Below, piece by piece: positions 1 to 9,665 of a DNA stretch of 64,000 nucleotides. Under the pieces are notes generated by a model, which ran no database searches, was not told the DNA's origin, and saw only the letters and a list, made by a program, of their open reading frames with translations. The first letter of the stretch is position 1. Every line of letters begins with the position of its first letter. The DNA is from Citrobacter sp. wls619 (GTDB taxonomy: Bacteria; Pseudomonadota; Gammaproteobacteria; Enterobacterales; Enterobacteriaceae): positions 21,797 to 85,796 of the forward strand of contig NZ_SZXJ01000064.1 in NCBI RefSeq assembly GCF_005281345.1, in the 5' to 3' direction. A program made the translations under genes and the position numbers.

Positions 1-60
1 GCGAAAGATGGCTGGCAGAGAATGCTGGAGTGGTTTGCGCAATACGGTGAGAAGAGATAA
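1..60 (+). CDS. ysgA: 3' end of dienelactone hydrolase-like gene (ysgA), cut by window edge
   Basis: Twenty in-frame codons run from the first base to a TAA stop and end in Q-R-M-L-E-W-F-A-Q-Y-G-E-K-R. A W-x-R-x-L-x-W-F-like end is plausible for a dienelactone hydrolase-family alpha/beta hydrolase. In E. coli, ysgA lies next to metE and converges on it, as this fragment does here. The identification rests mainly on gene order, because only 19 residues are visible. Confidence 0.65.
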   Translation, partial: AKDGWQRMLEWFAQYGEKR

Positions 61-67
61 TCGAGTC

Positions 68-132
68 GGTCGGGTAAGGCAAAACCGCTACCCGACCTAT
101 TGCCCGGAGCGGCTTCGCTTACCGGGCCTACG
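68..132. repeat. Hairpin plus REP-like palindrome between ysgA and metE
   Basis: Positions 68-76 (GGTCGGGTA) pair with 89-97 (TACCCGACC) around a 12-nt loop. A REP-type palindrome follows at 101-132. It sits between the 3' ends of two convergent genes, so it probably stabilises or terminates both transcripts. Neither hairpin has a clear U-tract. Confidence 0.6.
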
Positions 133-137
133 TTTCG

Positions 138-2399
138 TTAAGCCTGACGCAAATTCTGCGCAGCTTTGACCATGTTAGCCAACGCCGCACGCGTTTCCGG
201 CCAGCCGCGCGTTTTCAGGCCACAGTCCGGGTTCACCCACAGACGCTCAGCCGGAATACGCTGTTGCGCTTTCTTCAGCAGGGCTTCAATCCACTCCACA
301 CTCGGGACGTTGGGTGAGTGAATATCATAGACGCCCGGCCCGATTTCGTTCGGGTAATCGAACTCTTCAAACGACTCCAGTAACTCCATGTCGGAACGCG
401 AGGTTTCAATGGTGATCACGTCCGCATCCAGCGCAGCAATGGAATCCATGATGTCGTTAAACTCGCAGTAACACATATGGGTGTGGATCTGAGTTTCATC
501 CCTCGCCACCGCTGCGTTGATGCGGAAGGCTTCCACGCCCCATTCCAGATATGCCGCCCAGTCACTGCGGCGCAGCGGCAGGCCTTCACGCAGTGCAGGT
601 TCATCAATCTGGATAATACCGATACCCGCCGCTTCCAGATCTGCCACTTCATCACGCAACGCCAACGCAATCTGTTTCGCGATCGTTTCACGGGTCACAT
701 CTTCACGCGGGAACGACCAGCAAAGAATAGTCACCGGTCCGGTCAGCATGCCTTTAACCGGTTTGTCAGTCAGAGACTGCGCGTATTTAGCCCACTCAAC
801 GGTAATCGCTTCCGGGCGGCTGACGTCGCCAATCACAACCGGTGGTTTCACACAGCGTGAGCCGTAGCTCTGCACCCAGCCATTCTGGGTAAAGACGAAG
901 CCGTCCAGATGTTCGCCAAAGTATTCGACCATGTCGTTACGTTCAGCTTCACCGTGTACCAGTACGTCGAGGCCCAGACGTTCCTGCTCAACAATCGCCT
1001 GTTTGATATGTTCTGCGATCCCTGTACGGTAGTTGCCGGCATCCAGGTTGCCCTTTTTAAAGTCCAGACGCAGACCGCGAATTTCGGTGGTTTGCGGGAA
1101 TGAGCCGATCGTGGTGGTCGGCCATGCCGGCAGATTAAAGCGGGCACGTTGCGCCTCGGCGCGAACCGGGTAAGCGTTGGCGCGCTGGCTGTCCTGGGCG
1201 GTGATCGCCGCCAGACGTTTTTCCACTGCGGCGTTGTGTACACGGGTGGAGTGGCGACGCGCCTGAATCGGTGCACTCCATTCAACCAGCGCCGCGGTAT
1301 CGCCGCTGTTCAGCGCATCACGCAGTAGCGCCAGCTCACCGCATTTTTGCAGCGCGAAGGCAAACCAACTCTTCACTTCGGCATCCAGGCGGGTTTCAAC
1401 GCTCAGGTCAATTGGGCTGTGCAGCAAAGAGCATGAAGAAGCCACCCACAGCGATCGTTTCCCGACGATATCTTTAATTTGGGCGTATTTTTCGCTGAGA
1501 TCGGCGCGCCAGACGTTACGACCATTTACCAGACCCGCTGACAGCAGCCAGTCGGCAGGCAGACGTTTGTGCAGCTCGGCGACATCATCTTTACCGTGCA
1601 CGAAGTCAACGTGCAGCCCCTGCACCGGCAGCGCGGTAATGGTCGCCAGGTTCGGCGTTACGCCTTCGAAGTAGGTGGTCAGCAGTAGCTTCACCTGGCC
1701 GGTCAGCGCATCGTATGCCGGTTTGAAGGCATTCAGCCACGCCTGAGGCAGTTCCAGCACCAGCGCTGGCTCATCAATTTGCACCCACTCAATACCGCGT
1801 TTCGCCAACTCAGCCAGTACCTGCTGGTATACCGGTAGAATGTCGTTCAACAGGCTCAGGCGGTCAAACTGTTCGCCCTTCACTTTCCCCAGCCAGAGGT
1901 AAGTTACCGGGCCAAGCAGTACGGGTTTTACCTTGTGGCCGAGTGCCAGCGCTTCGTCCACTTCATCCAGCAGTTGCGTCCAGGTCAGTTTGAACTGCTG
2001 ACCTTTGGTGAACTCCGGCACCATGTAGTGGTAGTTGGTATTAAACCATTTGGTCATTTCTGCCGCCGCCGCTGGTTCACCCGTCGGTGCGCGGCCACGG
2101 CCAATACGGAATAAGGTGTCAATATCAACGGAGCCATCTTTATTTTGATGACGAGCCGGAACGTTACCCAGAAGCAGGCTGGTGGTCAACACGTGATCGT
2201 ACCAGGCAAAATCGCCCACCGGCAGCAGGTCAACGCCCGCCTGCTTCTGCTGATCCCAGTGGCGGGCACGCAGCTCGCGGCCAACGGTCAGCAAATCTTC
2301 ACGGGAAGAATTTCCCGCCCAGTAGCTTTCTTGCGCTTTTTTCAACTCGCGACGCAGGCCAACGCGAGGGAAACCGAGGGTGTGATTCAATATTGTCAT
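138..2399 (-). CDS. metE: Cobalamin-independent methionine synthase
   Basis: MetE transfers the methyl group of 5-methyltetrahydropteroyl-triglutamate to homocysteine, the last step of methionine synthesis, without vitamin B12. The 753-residue length equals that of the E. coli enzyme. It has the usual two halves: an N-terminal barrel, and a C-terminal catalytic barrel with the zinc-site H-M-C-Y-C-E segment and a late cysteine at residue 726. The ATG follows a GAGGAAG ribosome binding site. The gene is divergent from metR, and the shared intergenic region carries MetJ- and MetR-like sites and an ERIC element. Confidence 0.98.
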   Translation of the reverse strand: MTILNHTLGFPRVGLRRELKKAQESYWAGNSSREDLLTVGRELRARHWDQQKQAGVDLLPVGDFAWYDHVLTTSLLLGNVPARHQNKDGSVDIDTLFRIGRGRAPTGEPAAAAEMTKWFNTNYHYMVPEFTKGQQFKLTWTQLLDEVDEALALGHKVKPVLLGPVTYLWLGKVKGEQFDRLSLLNDILPVYQQVLAELAKRGIEWVQIDEPALVLELPQAWLNAFKPAYDALTGQVKLLLTTYFEGVTPNLATITALPVQGLHVDFVHGKDDVAELHKRLPADWLLSAGLVNGRNVWRADLSEKYAQIKDIVGKRSLWVASSCSLLHSPIDLSVETRLDAEVKSWFAFALQKCGELALLRDALNSGDTAALVEWSAPIQARRHSTRVHNAAVEKRLAAITAQDSQRANAYPVRAEAQRARFNLPAWPTTTIGSFPQTTEIRGLRLDFKKGNLDAGNYRTGIAEHIKQAIVEQERLGLDVLVHGEAERNDMVEYFGEHLDGFVFTQNGWVQSYGSRCVKPPVVIGDVSRPEAITVEWAKYAQSLTDKPVKGMLTGPVTILCWSFPREDVTRETIAKQIALALRDEVADLEAAGIGIIQIDEPALREGLPLRRSDWAAYLEWGVEAFRINAAVARDETQIHTHMCYCEFNDIMDSIAALDADVITIETSRSDMELLESFEEFDYPNEIGPGVYDIHSPNVPSVEWIEALLKKAQQRIPAERLWVNPDCGLKTRGWPETRAALANMVKAAQNLRQA

Positions 2400-2435
2400 T
2401 TTTCTTCCTCTAATTATATGTAAATCCTATGGATT

Positions 2436-2530
2436 TTGAATTTAGGGAAGGCGGCAAGTTTATTCATCCCCGGGAGCTTACTGAAGTAAGTGACCGGGGT
2501 GGAGAAACGCAGCCAACGCACCATAAATTT
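2436..2530. repeat. ERIC-type intergenic repeat in the metE leader
   Basis: The core reads GGGAGCTTACTGAAGTAAGT then GACCGGGGTG, flanked by AAGGCGGCAAG on one side and GCAGCCAACGCA on the other. These are the hallmark segments of enterobacterial repetitive intergenic consensus elements. Transcribed from the metE side it folds into a long hairpin in the 5' UTR. The boundaries are approximate. Confidence 0.75.
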
Positions 2531-2547
2531 AAAAGACGAAGGATTTT

Positions 2548-2571
2548 AGCCGTCCAGATGTTTACACATCC
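2548..2571. promoter_or_regulatory. Three tandem MetJ (met) boxes
   Basis: AGCCGTCC, AGATGTTT and ACACATCC are contiguous 8-mers, each close to the met-box consensus AGACGTCT (about 6, 6 and 5 of 8 matches). MetJ with S-adenosylmethionine binds arrays of two or more such boxes. The position between metE and metR fits repression of metR and probably metE. I identified the boxes by eye. Confidence 0.7.
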
Positions 2572-2622
2572 ATAATTGGCGGTTACTGTATATTCCTCAA
2601 GCGCAATTTGTTCATGCCGAAG

Positions 2623-2635
2623 TGAAGGACTTTCA
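2623..2635. promoter_or_regulatory. MetR-like site overlapping the metR start
   Basis: TGAAGGACTTTCA is a perfect TGAA-N5-TTCA dyad, the form described for MetR binding. Its last base is the A of the metR ATG, so occupancy could interfere with metR expression (autoregulation). The actual activating sites for metE would have to lie further from metR. Function here is inferred. Confidence 0.5.
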
Positions 2636-3588
2636 TGATCGAGATTAAACACCTGAAAACGCTCCAGGCGTTGCGGAACAGTGGTTCTCTGGCAGCCGCA
2701 GCGGCGACGTTGCATCAGACCCAATCCGCCCTTTCTCACCAGTTCAGCGATCTGGAGCAGCGCCTTGGCTTTCGGCTTTTTATCCGTAAAAGCCAGCCTC
2801 TGCGCTTTACGCCGCAGGGAGAAATCCTGCTGCAGTTAGCCAATCAGGTGTTGCCGCAAATTGGTCGTGCGCTGCAGGCCTGCAACGAACCGCAGCAAAC
2901 CCGGCTGCGTATCGCGATTGAATGCCACAGCTGTATCCAGTGGCTGACGCCCGCGTTGGAGAATTTTCGTGCCAACTGGCCGCAGGTGGAGATGGACTTT
3001 AAATCCGGCGTGACGTTCGATCCGCAACCAGCGTTACAGCAGGATGAGCTGGATCTGGTGATGACATCCGATATTCTGCCGCGCAGCGGATTGCACTATT
3101 CACCGATGTTCGATTTTGAAGTACGCCTGATCCTGGCCCCCGACCATCCGCTGGCCAGCAAAACGCAAATCACACCGGAAGATTTGGCCAGCGAGACGCT
3201 GCTGATTTACCCGGTGCAACGGAGTCGACTGGATGTCTGGCGGCATTTCCTGCAGCCTGCGGGCGTTAGCCCATCGCTGAAGAGTGTGGATAACACACTG
3301 CTGCTGATTCAGATGGTTGCCGCAAAAATGGGTATCGCGGCTTTGCCGCACTGGGTAGTAGAGAGTTTTGAACGCCAGGGTCTGGTTGTAACCAAAACCC
3401 TGGGCGATGGGCTGTGGAGCCGACTGTACGCCGCCGTGCGCGACGGAGAACAGCGCCAGCCGGTAACAGAAGCGTTTATTCGTTCAGCGCGGAATCACGC
3501 CTGTGACCACCTGCCGTTTGTGCGGAGTGCGGAACGACCCACTTACGATGTACCCACAGTGAAGCCACTATCACAGCCGCGCCAATGA
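2635..3588 (+). CDS. metR: LysR-type activator of methionine genes, homocysteine-responsive
   Basis: MetR activates metE and other methionine genes, with homocysteine as coeffector. The 317-residue protein has an N-terminal LysR winged helix-turn-helix (about residues 1-60, with [15 protein letters not shown]) and a C-terminal effector-binding domain. The length equals E. coli MetR. It is divergent from metE. Its last 113 bases overlap the 3' end of the convergent gene bioP, so both C-termini are encoded on opposite strands of the same DNA. Confidence 0.97.
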   Translation: MIEIKHLKTLQALRNSGSLAAAAATLHQTQSALSHQFSDLEQRLGFRLFIRKSQPLRFTPQGEILLQLANQVLPQIGRALQACNEPQQTRLRIAIECHSCIQWLTPALENFRANWPQVEMDFKSGVTFDPQPALQQDELDLVMTSDILPRSGLHYSPMFDFEVRLILAPDHPLASKTQITPEDLASETLLIYPVQRSRLDVWRHFLQPAGVSPSLKSVDNTLLLIQMVAAKMGIAALPHWVVESFERQGLVVTKTLGDGLWSRLYAAVRDGEQRQPVTEAFIRSARNHACDHLPFVRSAERPTYDVPTVKPLSQPRQ

Positions 3589-4375
3589 TAAAGCTTGGCC
3601 AGTGCGGTTGTTGGTGCCAGATAGCCAGATTGACCAGCAGCCCCGCCGGCACATGCATATTGTTCATAATGCCCAACGTACCGGCATCCACCTGGGTCGC
3701 GCCGTAGTTCCACATAAAGTAACCAATGCCGGACGCCGCCACGCCAAGAAACACCAGAATTCCCCACTGTAGCGTAGTTGCAGGCATTTTCTGCGCATTG
3801 CCCAGCATGAACCAGGCCACGACCGCCACCATAAAGGCGCCCATGTAAAACCAGGCAAAGGCGTTGTGCTGTGGCATCGGGCGCGTTTCCATCAGGCGTT
3901 TGTAACCCACCATACCAATGGCAAAGCTAATGTTAGAAAGCTGTACCAGCAGCAGGCCGGTCCAGAAGTGGCTGGTCACCTGATCGTAACGGATAATCCC
4001 TGCGCCAATTACCGCCAGCAACGCGCTGAACGCATAGCTCCAACGTAAACGGCGCCCGCTCATCAGGTCATAAATTAGCGTAATGTACAACGGTGTCAGC
4101 ACGGTAAAGAGCAGCAACTCTGAAACCGTCAGATACAGATAGGCGTGAAAACTCAGCATATACATGATGCCAAGCTGCATGGCGCCCACCAGCATATACA
4201 GCGCGATTGTTTTTACGCTGTGCCCACGGGTACGCAAAAACGGTAAAAACACCAGAGCCGCCAGCCCAACGCGCACCAGCACCGCAAAATAGCTATCGAC
4301 ATGACCGGCAAGGTACTCGCCAAACAGGCTAAAGGAAAAGGCCCACAAAATTGTGGTAATGATGAGTAACGCCAC
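3476..4375 (-). CDS. bioP: Biotin transporter of the EamA (DMT) family
   Basis: Formerly yigM, this 299-residue inner-membrane protein imports biotin in E. coli. About ten hydrophobic segments and the EamA duplication ([10 protein letters not shown] early, [10 protein letters not shown] late) are visible. The start codon is GTG, as in the E. coli gene, and gives the family's usual N-terminus. The C-terminus is highly charged and overlaps the end of convergent metR. The gene ends a divergent cluster and precedes yigL in the opposite reading order. Confidence 0.93.
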   Translation of the reverse strand: MALLIITTILWAFSFSLFGEYLAGHVDSYFAVLVRVGLAALVFLPFLRTRGHSVKTIALYMLVGAMQLGIMYMLSFHAYLYLTVSELLLFTVLTPLYITLIYDLMSGRRLRWSYAFSALLAVIGAGIIRYDQVTSHFWTGLLLVQLSNISFAIGMVGYKRLMETRPMPQHNAFAWFYMGAFMVAVVAWFMLGNAQKMPATTLQWGILVFLGVAASGIGYFMWNYGATQVDAGTLGIMNNMHVPAGLLVNLAIWHQQPHWPSFIIGAAVIVASLWVHRKWVVPHSAQTAGGHRRDSALNE

Positions 4376-4455
4376 AATGGATGTCTCTTAACAAAAGGTA
4401 CACCCATTGTAGCGAAGAATACGGTTGACAACTGGTTAACTAACGAACAACAACG

Positions 4456-5256
4456 TTACTGCAGATAAAGCTCACGCAGATAATGCGGCACGGCATCGTC
4501 GGCATTGAGGCCAATGACGTCCAGTTCCGGATGCAGATCCTTCAGGCGTTGATGCGCGTTGCCCATGATACAGCCTTTGCCTGCCATGGAGAGCATTTCC
4601 GCATCGTTCATACCGTCGCCGAAGGCAATACAGTCCTTCAGGCTATAGCCCATCGCTTTCGCCACCGCTTCCAGCGCATGGCCTTTCGACACGCCACCCG
4701 CCATCACTTCCAGGCACGTCAGTGTGGAGAAACTGACGTTCACGCGATCGCCCCAGCGGGCGTTAATTGCCTGTTCCAGCGGCAGCAATCTTTCGTGAGA
4801 ATCGGTGGTGAAAAACACTTTGCTGACGCCTTCCGGCTCCAGCAGCGCAGGTTCAAACAGTGAATAATTGAATACCGCCTCTTTAAAGAAACGCATTTCT
4901 TCCGGGCGGTGGCGGTTCATGAACCACTCATCGTCGCGGTAAACGTTCGTCACGATATCCGGGTTGGCGTTCACAACACCAAACAGATCGCTGGCAATGT
5001 CGCGATCCAGGTTGTGGGAAAACACCAGATTTCCGTCAGGATCGTGCACGCGGGCACCGTTGGACGTGATCATGTAGGTTTTAATGCCGAGGTTATCGCG
5101 AATTTGCCCCACATCAACATGATGACGACCGGTGGCAAACACGAAGTGAACACCGCGAGCCGTCAGAAGTTTCAGCGTCTCTTTGGCATAAGGGGACAAA
5201 GTATGGTCGGGAGAAAGCAGCGTACCGTCTAAATCAGACGCAACAACCTGATACAT
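4456..5256 (-). CDS. yigL: HAD-family sugar/pyridoxal phosphate phosphatase YigL
   Basis: This 266-residue Cof-type (HAD subfamily IIB) hydrolase dephosphorylates sugar phosphates and pyridoxal phosphate in E. coli, where it helps relieve glucose-phosphate stress via SgrS. The nucleophile motif D-L-D-G-T-L-L starts at Asp8, and the late G-D-G-M-N-D metal-binding motif is present. It lies 15 bases downstream of pldB on the same strand, so the two are probably cotranscribed. In E. coli the pldB-yigL transcript is the SgrS target. Confidence 0.95.
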   Translation of the reverse strand: MYQVVASDLDGTLLSPDHTLSPYAKETLKLLTARGVHFVFATGRHHVDVGQIRDNLGIKTYMITSNGARVHDPDGNLVFSHNLDRDIASDLFGVVNANPDIVTNVYRDDEWFMNRHRPEEMRFFKEAVFNYSLFEPALLEPEGVSKVFFTTDSHERLLPLEQAINARWGDRVNVSFSTLTCLEVMAGGVSKGHALEAVAKAMGYSLKDCIAFGDGMNDAEMLSMAGKGCIMGNAHQRLKDLHPELDVIGLNADDAVPHYLRELYLQ

Positions 5257-5271
5257 AAGAAAATTAAACCT

Positions 5272-6288
5272 CTAGGAAAAGCGAGTTCCGCTGGATGAGT
5301 TATGCCTGTTGAAAAAATCAACAATGGCGTTAAGCGCGACTGAGCGCATTGCGTCCTTTTCGAAAAGGATCTCATGGTACGCGCCTTTTATGACAAGCGG
5401 CTGACCTCCTTCTACCGGATGGCCTGCTGCAGCGCGGAGTTCACAAAAACGATCGTGCATGCGGTTATCCACCACACGCTCTTCTTCGGCCTGAATAAGC
5501 AGCGCTGGCGTTGCGTCATCACCCGCTCCGGCCAGAACCTGTTCGCCCGCCTGAATACCTTCACGCACCCAGTGATAGGTAGGGCCACCCACACGTAACC
5601 GTGGATCATCTGCGTAGAAGCGTAGGTTACGCCGATAGCGCTGTCGACTATGGGTGAGCGCATTCATACCGAATGGCAGCGCCCGCCAGCGACCGGTCCC
5701 CATCGCATAGCCTTCACGGATGCGCGGATGCCCTTCGGCCCAGTCAAGAATGTGGCGCACCATCCAGTCGGGAAAACGCATCACAATACCAAACATGGGC
5801 GCACAAAGCGCAATGGCATCACATTGATTGGGATGGCGCTGCAGGAACAGCGTGGCAATCGCGCCCCCCATGGAATGCGCCAGTATATAGCGTTTTCGCC
5901 ATGGGCCCGGCTGCACTTCCTGCTGCCAGAAGGCGGCTAAATCATCGACATAGTCATTAAAGTTATCGACATGACCACGATGTGGGTCCGATAACATCCG
6001 CCCGGAGCGCCCCTGACCACGGTGATCGATAATGAGTACGTCAAAACCAGAATGAAACAGGTCATACGCCAGCTCAGCGTATTTCACATAGCTTTCAATG
6101 CGCCCAGGACAGACAACGATGACGCGATCGTTTTTTTCGGCACGAAAGCGAACAAAATGTACGGGAACATCATCTACACCCGTAAACTCCGCTTCCTCCC
6201 GCTGGTGCCAGAAATCTGTCAGTGGCCCCATGGAAAAAGCGGCAAACGCGTTTTCTCTTGTTTCCCAGTCTTTTTGCTGCTGAAACAT
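5272..6288 (-). CDS. pldB: Lysophospholipase L2
   Basis: PldB hydrolyses lysophospholipids at the inner membrane. The 338-residue alpha/beta hydrolase has the nucleophile elbow A-H-S-M-G-G with Ser139, the oxyanion region I-I-D-H-R-G-Q-G and a late G-A-Y-H-E-I-L-F active-site histidine. I placed the start at the M-F-Q-Q-Q-K-D-W methionine, which matches E. coli PldB. An open reading frame continues 32 codons further upstream, but GAGG lies just upstream of the chosen ATG. The gene is divergent from rhtB and followed closely by yigL. Confidence 0.94.
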   Translation of the reverse strand: MFQQQKDWETRENAFAAFSMGPLTDFWHQREEAEFTGVDDVPVHFVRFRAEKNDRVIVVCPGRIESYVKYAELAYDLFHSGFDVLIIDHRGQGRSGRMLSDPHRGHVDNFNDYVDDLAAFWQQEVQPGPWRKRYILAHSMGGAIATLFLQRHPNQCDAIALCAPMFGIVMRFPDWMVRHILDWAEGHPRIREGYAMGTGRWRALPFGMNALTHSRQRYRRNLRFYADDPRLRVGGPTYHWVREGIQAGEQVLAGAGDDATPALLIQAEEERVVDNRMHDRFCELRAAAGHPVEGGQPLVIKGAYHEILFEKDAMRSVALNAIVDFFNRHNSSSGTRFS

Positions 6289-6398
6289 CGGGTATCCAGC
6301 CTCGCTGACCAAGTAAAATCGTTTTTTTCGCCGAGCCTGATACAACGCAACGGCAGTAGCGTATTGTGGCATAAAAATAGACAATCCGGGAGTTTCTC

Positions 6399-7019
6399 AT
6401 GACCTTTGAATGGTGGTTCGCCTACCTGCTGACCTCTATTATTTTGAGCTTGTCTCCGGGCTCTGGCGCAATCAACACCATGACAACCGCCATCAGTCAC
6501 GGCTATCGCGGCGCCAGCGCGTCGATTGCCGGTTTGCAGACCGGGCTTGGCATTCATATCGTACTGGTTGGCGTTGGGCTGGGGACACTGTTCTCACGCT
6601 CAGTCATCGCGTTTGAAGTGCTGAAGTGGGCGGGAGCGGCCTATTTGATTTGGTTGGGCATTCAGCAATGGCGGGCAGCGGGCGCTATCGATCTGAACAC
6701 CATGGCGAACACGCAAACACGCAGCCGCCTGTTCAAACGTGCGGTCTTTGTTAATCTGACCAACCCCAAAAGCATTGTTTTTCTTGCCGCGCTGTTCCCA
6801 CAGTTTATCCTGCCACAGGAGCCTCAGCTCATGCAGTATGTGGTGTTGGGCGTGACGACCATCGTGGTCGATATCATTGTGATGATCGGTTACGCGACGC
6901 TGGCCACCCGTATTGCCGGCTGGATTAAGGGGCCAAAGCAAATGAAGGCGCTGAACAAGGTGTTTGGTTCACTGTTTATGCTGATAGGCGCCCTGCTGGC
7001 ATCAGCACGGCATGCCTGA
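6399..7019 (+). CDS. rhtB: Homoserine/homoserine lactone exporter
   Basis: A 206-residue LysE-family exporter of the inner membrane that confers resistance to homoserine and its lactone in E. coli. The family signature S-P-G-S-G near residue 20 and about six hydrophobic segments are visible. The length and nearly all residues match E. coli RhtB. It is divergent from pldB and converges on its paralogue rhtC, with a REP element between their stops. Confidence 0.97.
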   Translation: MTFEWWFAYLLTSIILSLSPGSGAINTMTTAISHGYRGASASIAGLQTGLGIHIVLVGVGLGTLFSRSVIAFEVLKWAGAAYLIWLGIQQWRAAGAIDLNTMANTQTRSRLFKRAVFVNLTNPKSIVFLAALFPQFILPQEPQLMQYVVLGVTTIVVDIIVMIGYATLATRIAGWIKGPKQMKALNKVFGSLFMLIGALLASARHA

Positions 7020-7025
7020 GATCAG

Positions 7026-7060
7026 TGCCGGATGACGCTACCGCTTATCCGGCCTGCAGG
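7026..7060. repeat. REP palindrome between rhtB and rhtC
   Basis: GTGCCGGATGACGC followed by GCTTATCCGGCCTGCAGG is a single REP unit. It sits between the stops of two convergent genes, a typical location for 3'-end protection. Confidence 0.8.
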
Positions 7061-7064
7061 TAAA

Positions 7065-7685
7065 TTAACGCGAAATAATCAGGTGAATGCCGAAACCTGC
7101 GAATAGCGCACCGGCAAATCCATCGATCCACTTTGCCAGACGCTGATAACCGCGGCGCATTTTCGGTAGCGCAAACAGGCTGGCGACTACGGTAAACCAT
7201 GCCAGCGTTTCCACGATAATGAGGGCAAAGATCCCCCAACGTGCGCCCGTTCCTACGTTATCGCCAACGAACAATGAGAACACGGAGCCAAAGTAGATAA
7301 TGGCTTTAGGGTTCGCCAGGTTGGTGAGCAGACCTTTTAAAAAGCTGCGTCCGCTCTGCGCCAGCTCAACCTGCGGAGTGGGAGCAGCAACGTCCTGTTT
7401 TTTAAACGCGCCGCGCAGCATCTGGTAGCCCATCCAGCACAGATACAGCCCCCCGCCGACCATAATAATGGTATGCAGCCAGGCCATTTTTTCGATGATC
7501 AGGTGTAAACCGAGCAGTGCCACGCCAGCCCATACCATGACGCCACAGGTAATACCCAGCACACCCATCATCGCTTCTTTACGCGAACGGCTCACCGCCG
7601 TTTGAGAGACAAAGAAAAAATCGGGACCGGGACTCATCAGTGCAACGATATGCACCAACGCAACGGTGAAAAATAGCGTTAACAT
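7065..7685 (-). CDS. rhtC: Threonine exporter, LysE family
   Basis: This 206-residue LysE-family membrane protein exports threonine in E. coli. It has the S-P-G-P-D-F-F-F motif near residue 20 and the N-L-A-N-P-K-A-I motif in mid-protein. It is a paralogue of the neighbouring rhtB (both 206 residues) and converges on it. It is 63 bases downstream of recQ on the same strand, so it could be partly cotranscribed with recQ. Confidence 0.96.
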   Translation of the reverse strand: MLTLFFTVALVHIVALMSPGPDFFFVSQTAVSRSRKEAMMGVLGITCGVMVWAGVALLGLHLIIEKMAWLHTIIMVGGGLYLCWMGYQMLRGAFKKQDVAAPTPQVELAQSGRSFLKGLLTNLANPKAIIYFGSVFSLFVGDNVGTGARWGIFALIIVETLAWFTVVASLFALPKMRRGYQRLAKWIDGFAGALFAGFGIHLIISR

Positions 7686-7748
7686 AAAAATGACTCGCGG
7701 GGGAATAGTTCAGTGAGTCACCATCCTGGCACTTTTTTGCCCGGCTGA

Positions 7749-9578
7749 CTACTCTTCGTCGTCGCCATCAACGTGTGCACGAATAAGCGCCATAAACTCT
7801 TTGCCGAAACGCTCAAGTTTACGCATGCCCACGCCGTTGACGCTTAACATTTCGCTCGGAGAAACCGGCATCTGCTCGGCCATTTCTATCAGCGTCGCAT
7901 CATTGAAAACCACGTACGGCGGGATATTTTCTTCATCGGCAATCGCTTTACGCAGCTTACGCAATTTGGCGAAGAGCTTGCGGTCATAGTTGCCGCCGAA
8001 GGATTTCTGCATCACGCGCGGTTTCAGCGCCACGATACGCGGCACCGCAAGCTGTAACGCAACATCACCGCGCAACACCGGACGCGCGGCTTCGGTTAAC
8101 TGTAACGCGGAGTGATGAGCAATATTCTGCGTCACCAGCCCAAGATGAATAAGCTGGCGAATGACGCTCACCCAATGTTCATGGCTCTGTTCACGACCAA
8201 TGCCATAGACCGGCAGCTTGTCATGGGCCAGTTCGCGAATACGCTGGTTATTGGCTCCGCGCAAAACTTCCACGACATACCCCATACCAAAGCGTTGGTT
8301 GACACGGTAGATAGTCGACAGCGCTTTGCGCGCATCCATTAAGCCATCGTACTGTTTTGGCGGATCGAGGCAAATATCGCAGTTGCCGCACGGCTCCTGC
8401 CGCCCTTCGCCAAAATAATTCAGCAATACCAGACGACGACAGGTTTGCGCCTCGGCAAACGCTCCCATCGCATTGAGTTTATGCCGTTCAATATCCAGTA
8501 ACTGTCCGGCGGGTTTCTCTTCCAGGCAACGGCGCAGCCATGCCATATCAGCCGGATCGTAAAACAGCATCGCTTCCGCCGGCAGGCCGTCACGTCCGGC
8601 ACGGCCGGTTTCCTGGTAATAGGATTCGATGTTACGCGGGATATCAAAATGCACCACAAAGCGTACGTTAGGTTTGTTGATTCCCATCCCGAACGCCACG
8701 GTCGCCACCACGATTTGCAGGTCATCGCGCTGGAATTTCTCCTGCACTTCAGCGCGTACGGCGTTTTCCAGCCCGGCATGATAGGCCCCCGCGCTGATGC
8801 CGCGGCTTTGCAAACGCGCGGCGGTGTCTTCGACCTTCGCACGGCTGTTGCAATAGATAATGCCGGACTTACCGCGCTGCTCTTGCACGTAGCGCATCAG
8901 CTGATCGAGCGGCTTAAACTTCTCCATCAGCATGTAGCGAATATTCGGCCGGTCAAAGCTGCTGATCTGAATGAGCGGGTCGTTGAGCCCCAGCAGACGC
9001 ACAATATCCAGGCGGGTGGTGTCATCCGCGGTCGCGGTCAGCGCTACGAATGGCAGCGTCGGAAAACGCTGGCGCAATTGGCCCAACGCGGCGTATTCCG
9101 GGCGGAAATCGTGCCCCCATTGCGAGATGCAGTGCGCTTCATCAACGGCCAGCAATACCGGATTCCAGTGCGCCAGATGTTCGAGGAAGTTATCCAGCAT
9201 CAAACGTTCAGGCGCAATGTACAGCAAGCGAATTTGCCCGCTGCGACAACCAGCCATGACCTCAAGCTGCTGTTCACGACTTTGGGTAGAGTTCAGACAC
9301 GCCGCCGCCACGCCGTTTGCTAATAATTGGTCGACCTGATCTTTCATCAGGGAAATAAGCGGCGAAACAACAACGGTGAGCCCGTTCAGCAATAATGCGG
9401 GGATTTGATAGCACAGGGATTTCCCACCACCGGTCGGCATGACGACCAGGCAGTCGCGACCAGAAAGCACAGTATCGATGATTTCTTCCTGACCTGGGCG
9501 AAACTGTTGGTAGCCAAAGGTTTCCTGCAAAACCTGTTTAGCGCCCATTTCCAGATTCAACACTTCCGCCTGCGCCAC
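7749..9578 (-). CDS. recQ: ATP-dependent DNA helicase RecQ
   Basis: RecQ is a 3'-5' superfamily 2 helicase of the RecF recombination pathway that also disrupts illegitimate joints. In its 609 residues I see the Walker A P-T-G-G-G-K-S at 48-54, D-E-A-H followed by C-I-S-Q-W-G, motif VI Q-E-T-G-R-A-G-R-D-G, four zinc cysteines (one before L-N-Y-F-G, then C-G-N-C-D-I-C) and a C-terminal HRDC domain. The length equals the E. coli protein. It lies between pldA upstream and rhtC downstream on the same strand. No LexA box was seen. Confidence 0.98.
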   Translation of the reverse strand: MAQAEVLNLEMGAKQVLQETFGYQQFRPGQEEIIDTVLSGRDCLVVMPTGGGKSLCYQIPALLLNGLTVVVSPLISLMKDQVDQLLANGVAAACLNSTQSREQQLEVMAGCRSGQIRLLYIAPERLMLDNFLEHLAHWNPVLLAVDEAHCISQWGHDFRPEYAALGQLRQRFPTLPFVALTATADDTTRLDIVRLLGLNDPLIQISSFDRPNIRYMLMEKFKPLDQLMRYVQEQRGKSGIIYCNSRAKVEDTAARLQSRGISAGAYHAGLENAVRAEVQEKFQRDDLQIVVATVAFGMGINKPNVRFVVHFDIPRNIESYYQETGRAGRDGLPAEAMLFYDPADMAWLRRCLEEKPAGQLLDIERHKLNAMGAFAEAQTCRRLVLLNYFGEGRQEPCGNCDICLDPPKQYDGLMDARKALSTIYRVNQRFGMGYVVEVLRGANNQRIRELAHDKLPVYGIGREQSHEHWVSVIRQLIHLGLVTQNIAHHSALQLTEAARPVLRGDVALQLAVPRIVALKPRVMQKSFGGNYDRKLFAKLRKLRKAIADEENIPPYVVFNDATLIEMAEQMPVSPSEMLSVNGVGMRKLERFGKEFMALIRAHVDGDDEE

Positions 9579-9600
9579 ATTAACCCCATTAGCCTGAAAG

Positions 9601-9627
9601 AAAAACAGGCGCTATTTTCAGCGCCTG
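9601..9627 (-). terminator. Rho-independent terminator after pldA
   Basis: On the minus strand CAGGCGCT pairs with AGCGCCTG around a 6-nt loop, followed by TTTTTC. It lies between the pldA stop and the recQ start, so recQ probably has its own promoter. Confidence 0.85.
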
Positions 9628-9665
9628 AGAGAGAAACTGCAATGATTAAAATGCTATCAAACCTA

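Noticed and set aside
8649..9323. 224-residue plus-strand ORF inside recQ
   Set aside because: Fully antisense to conserved RecQ helicase motifs; no independent support.
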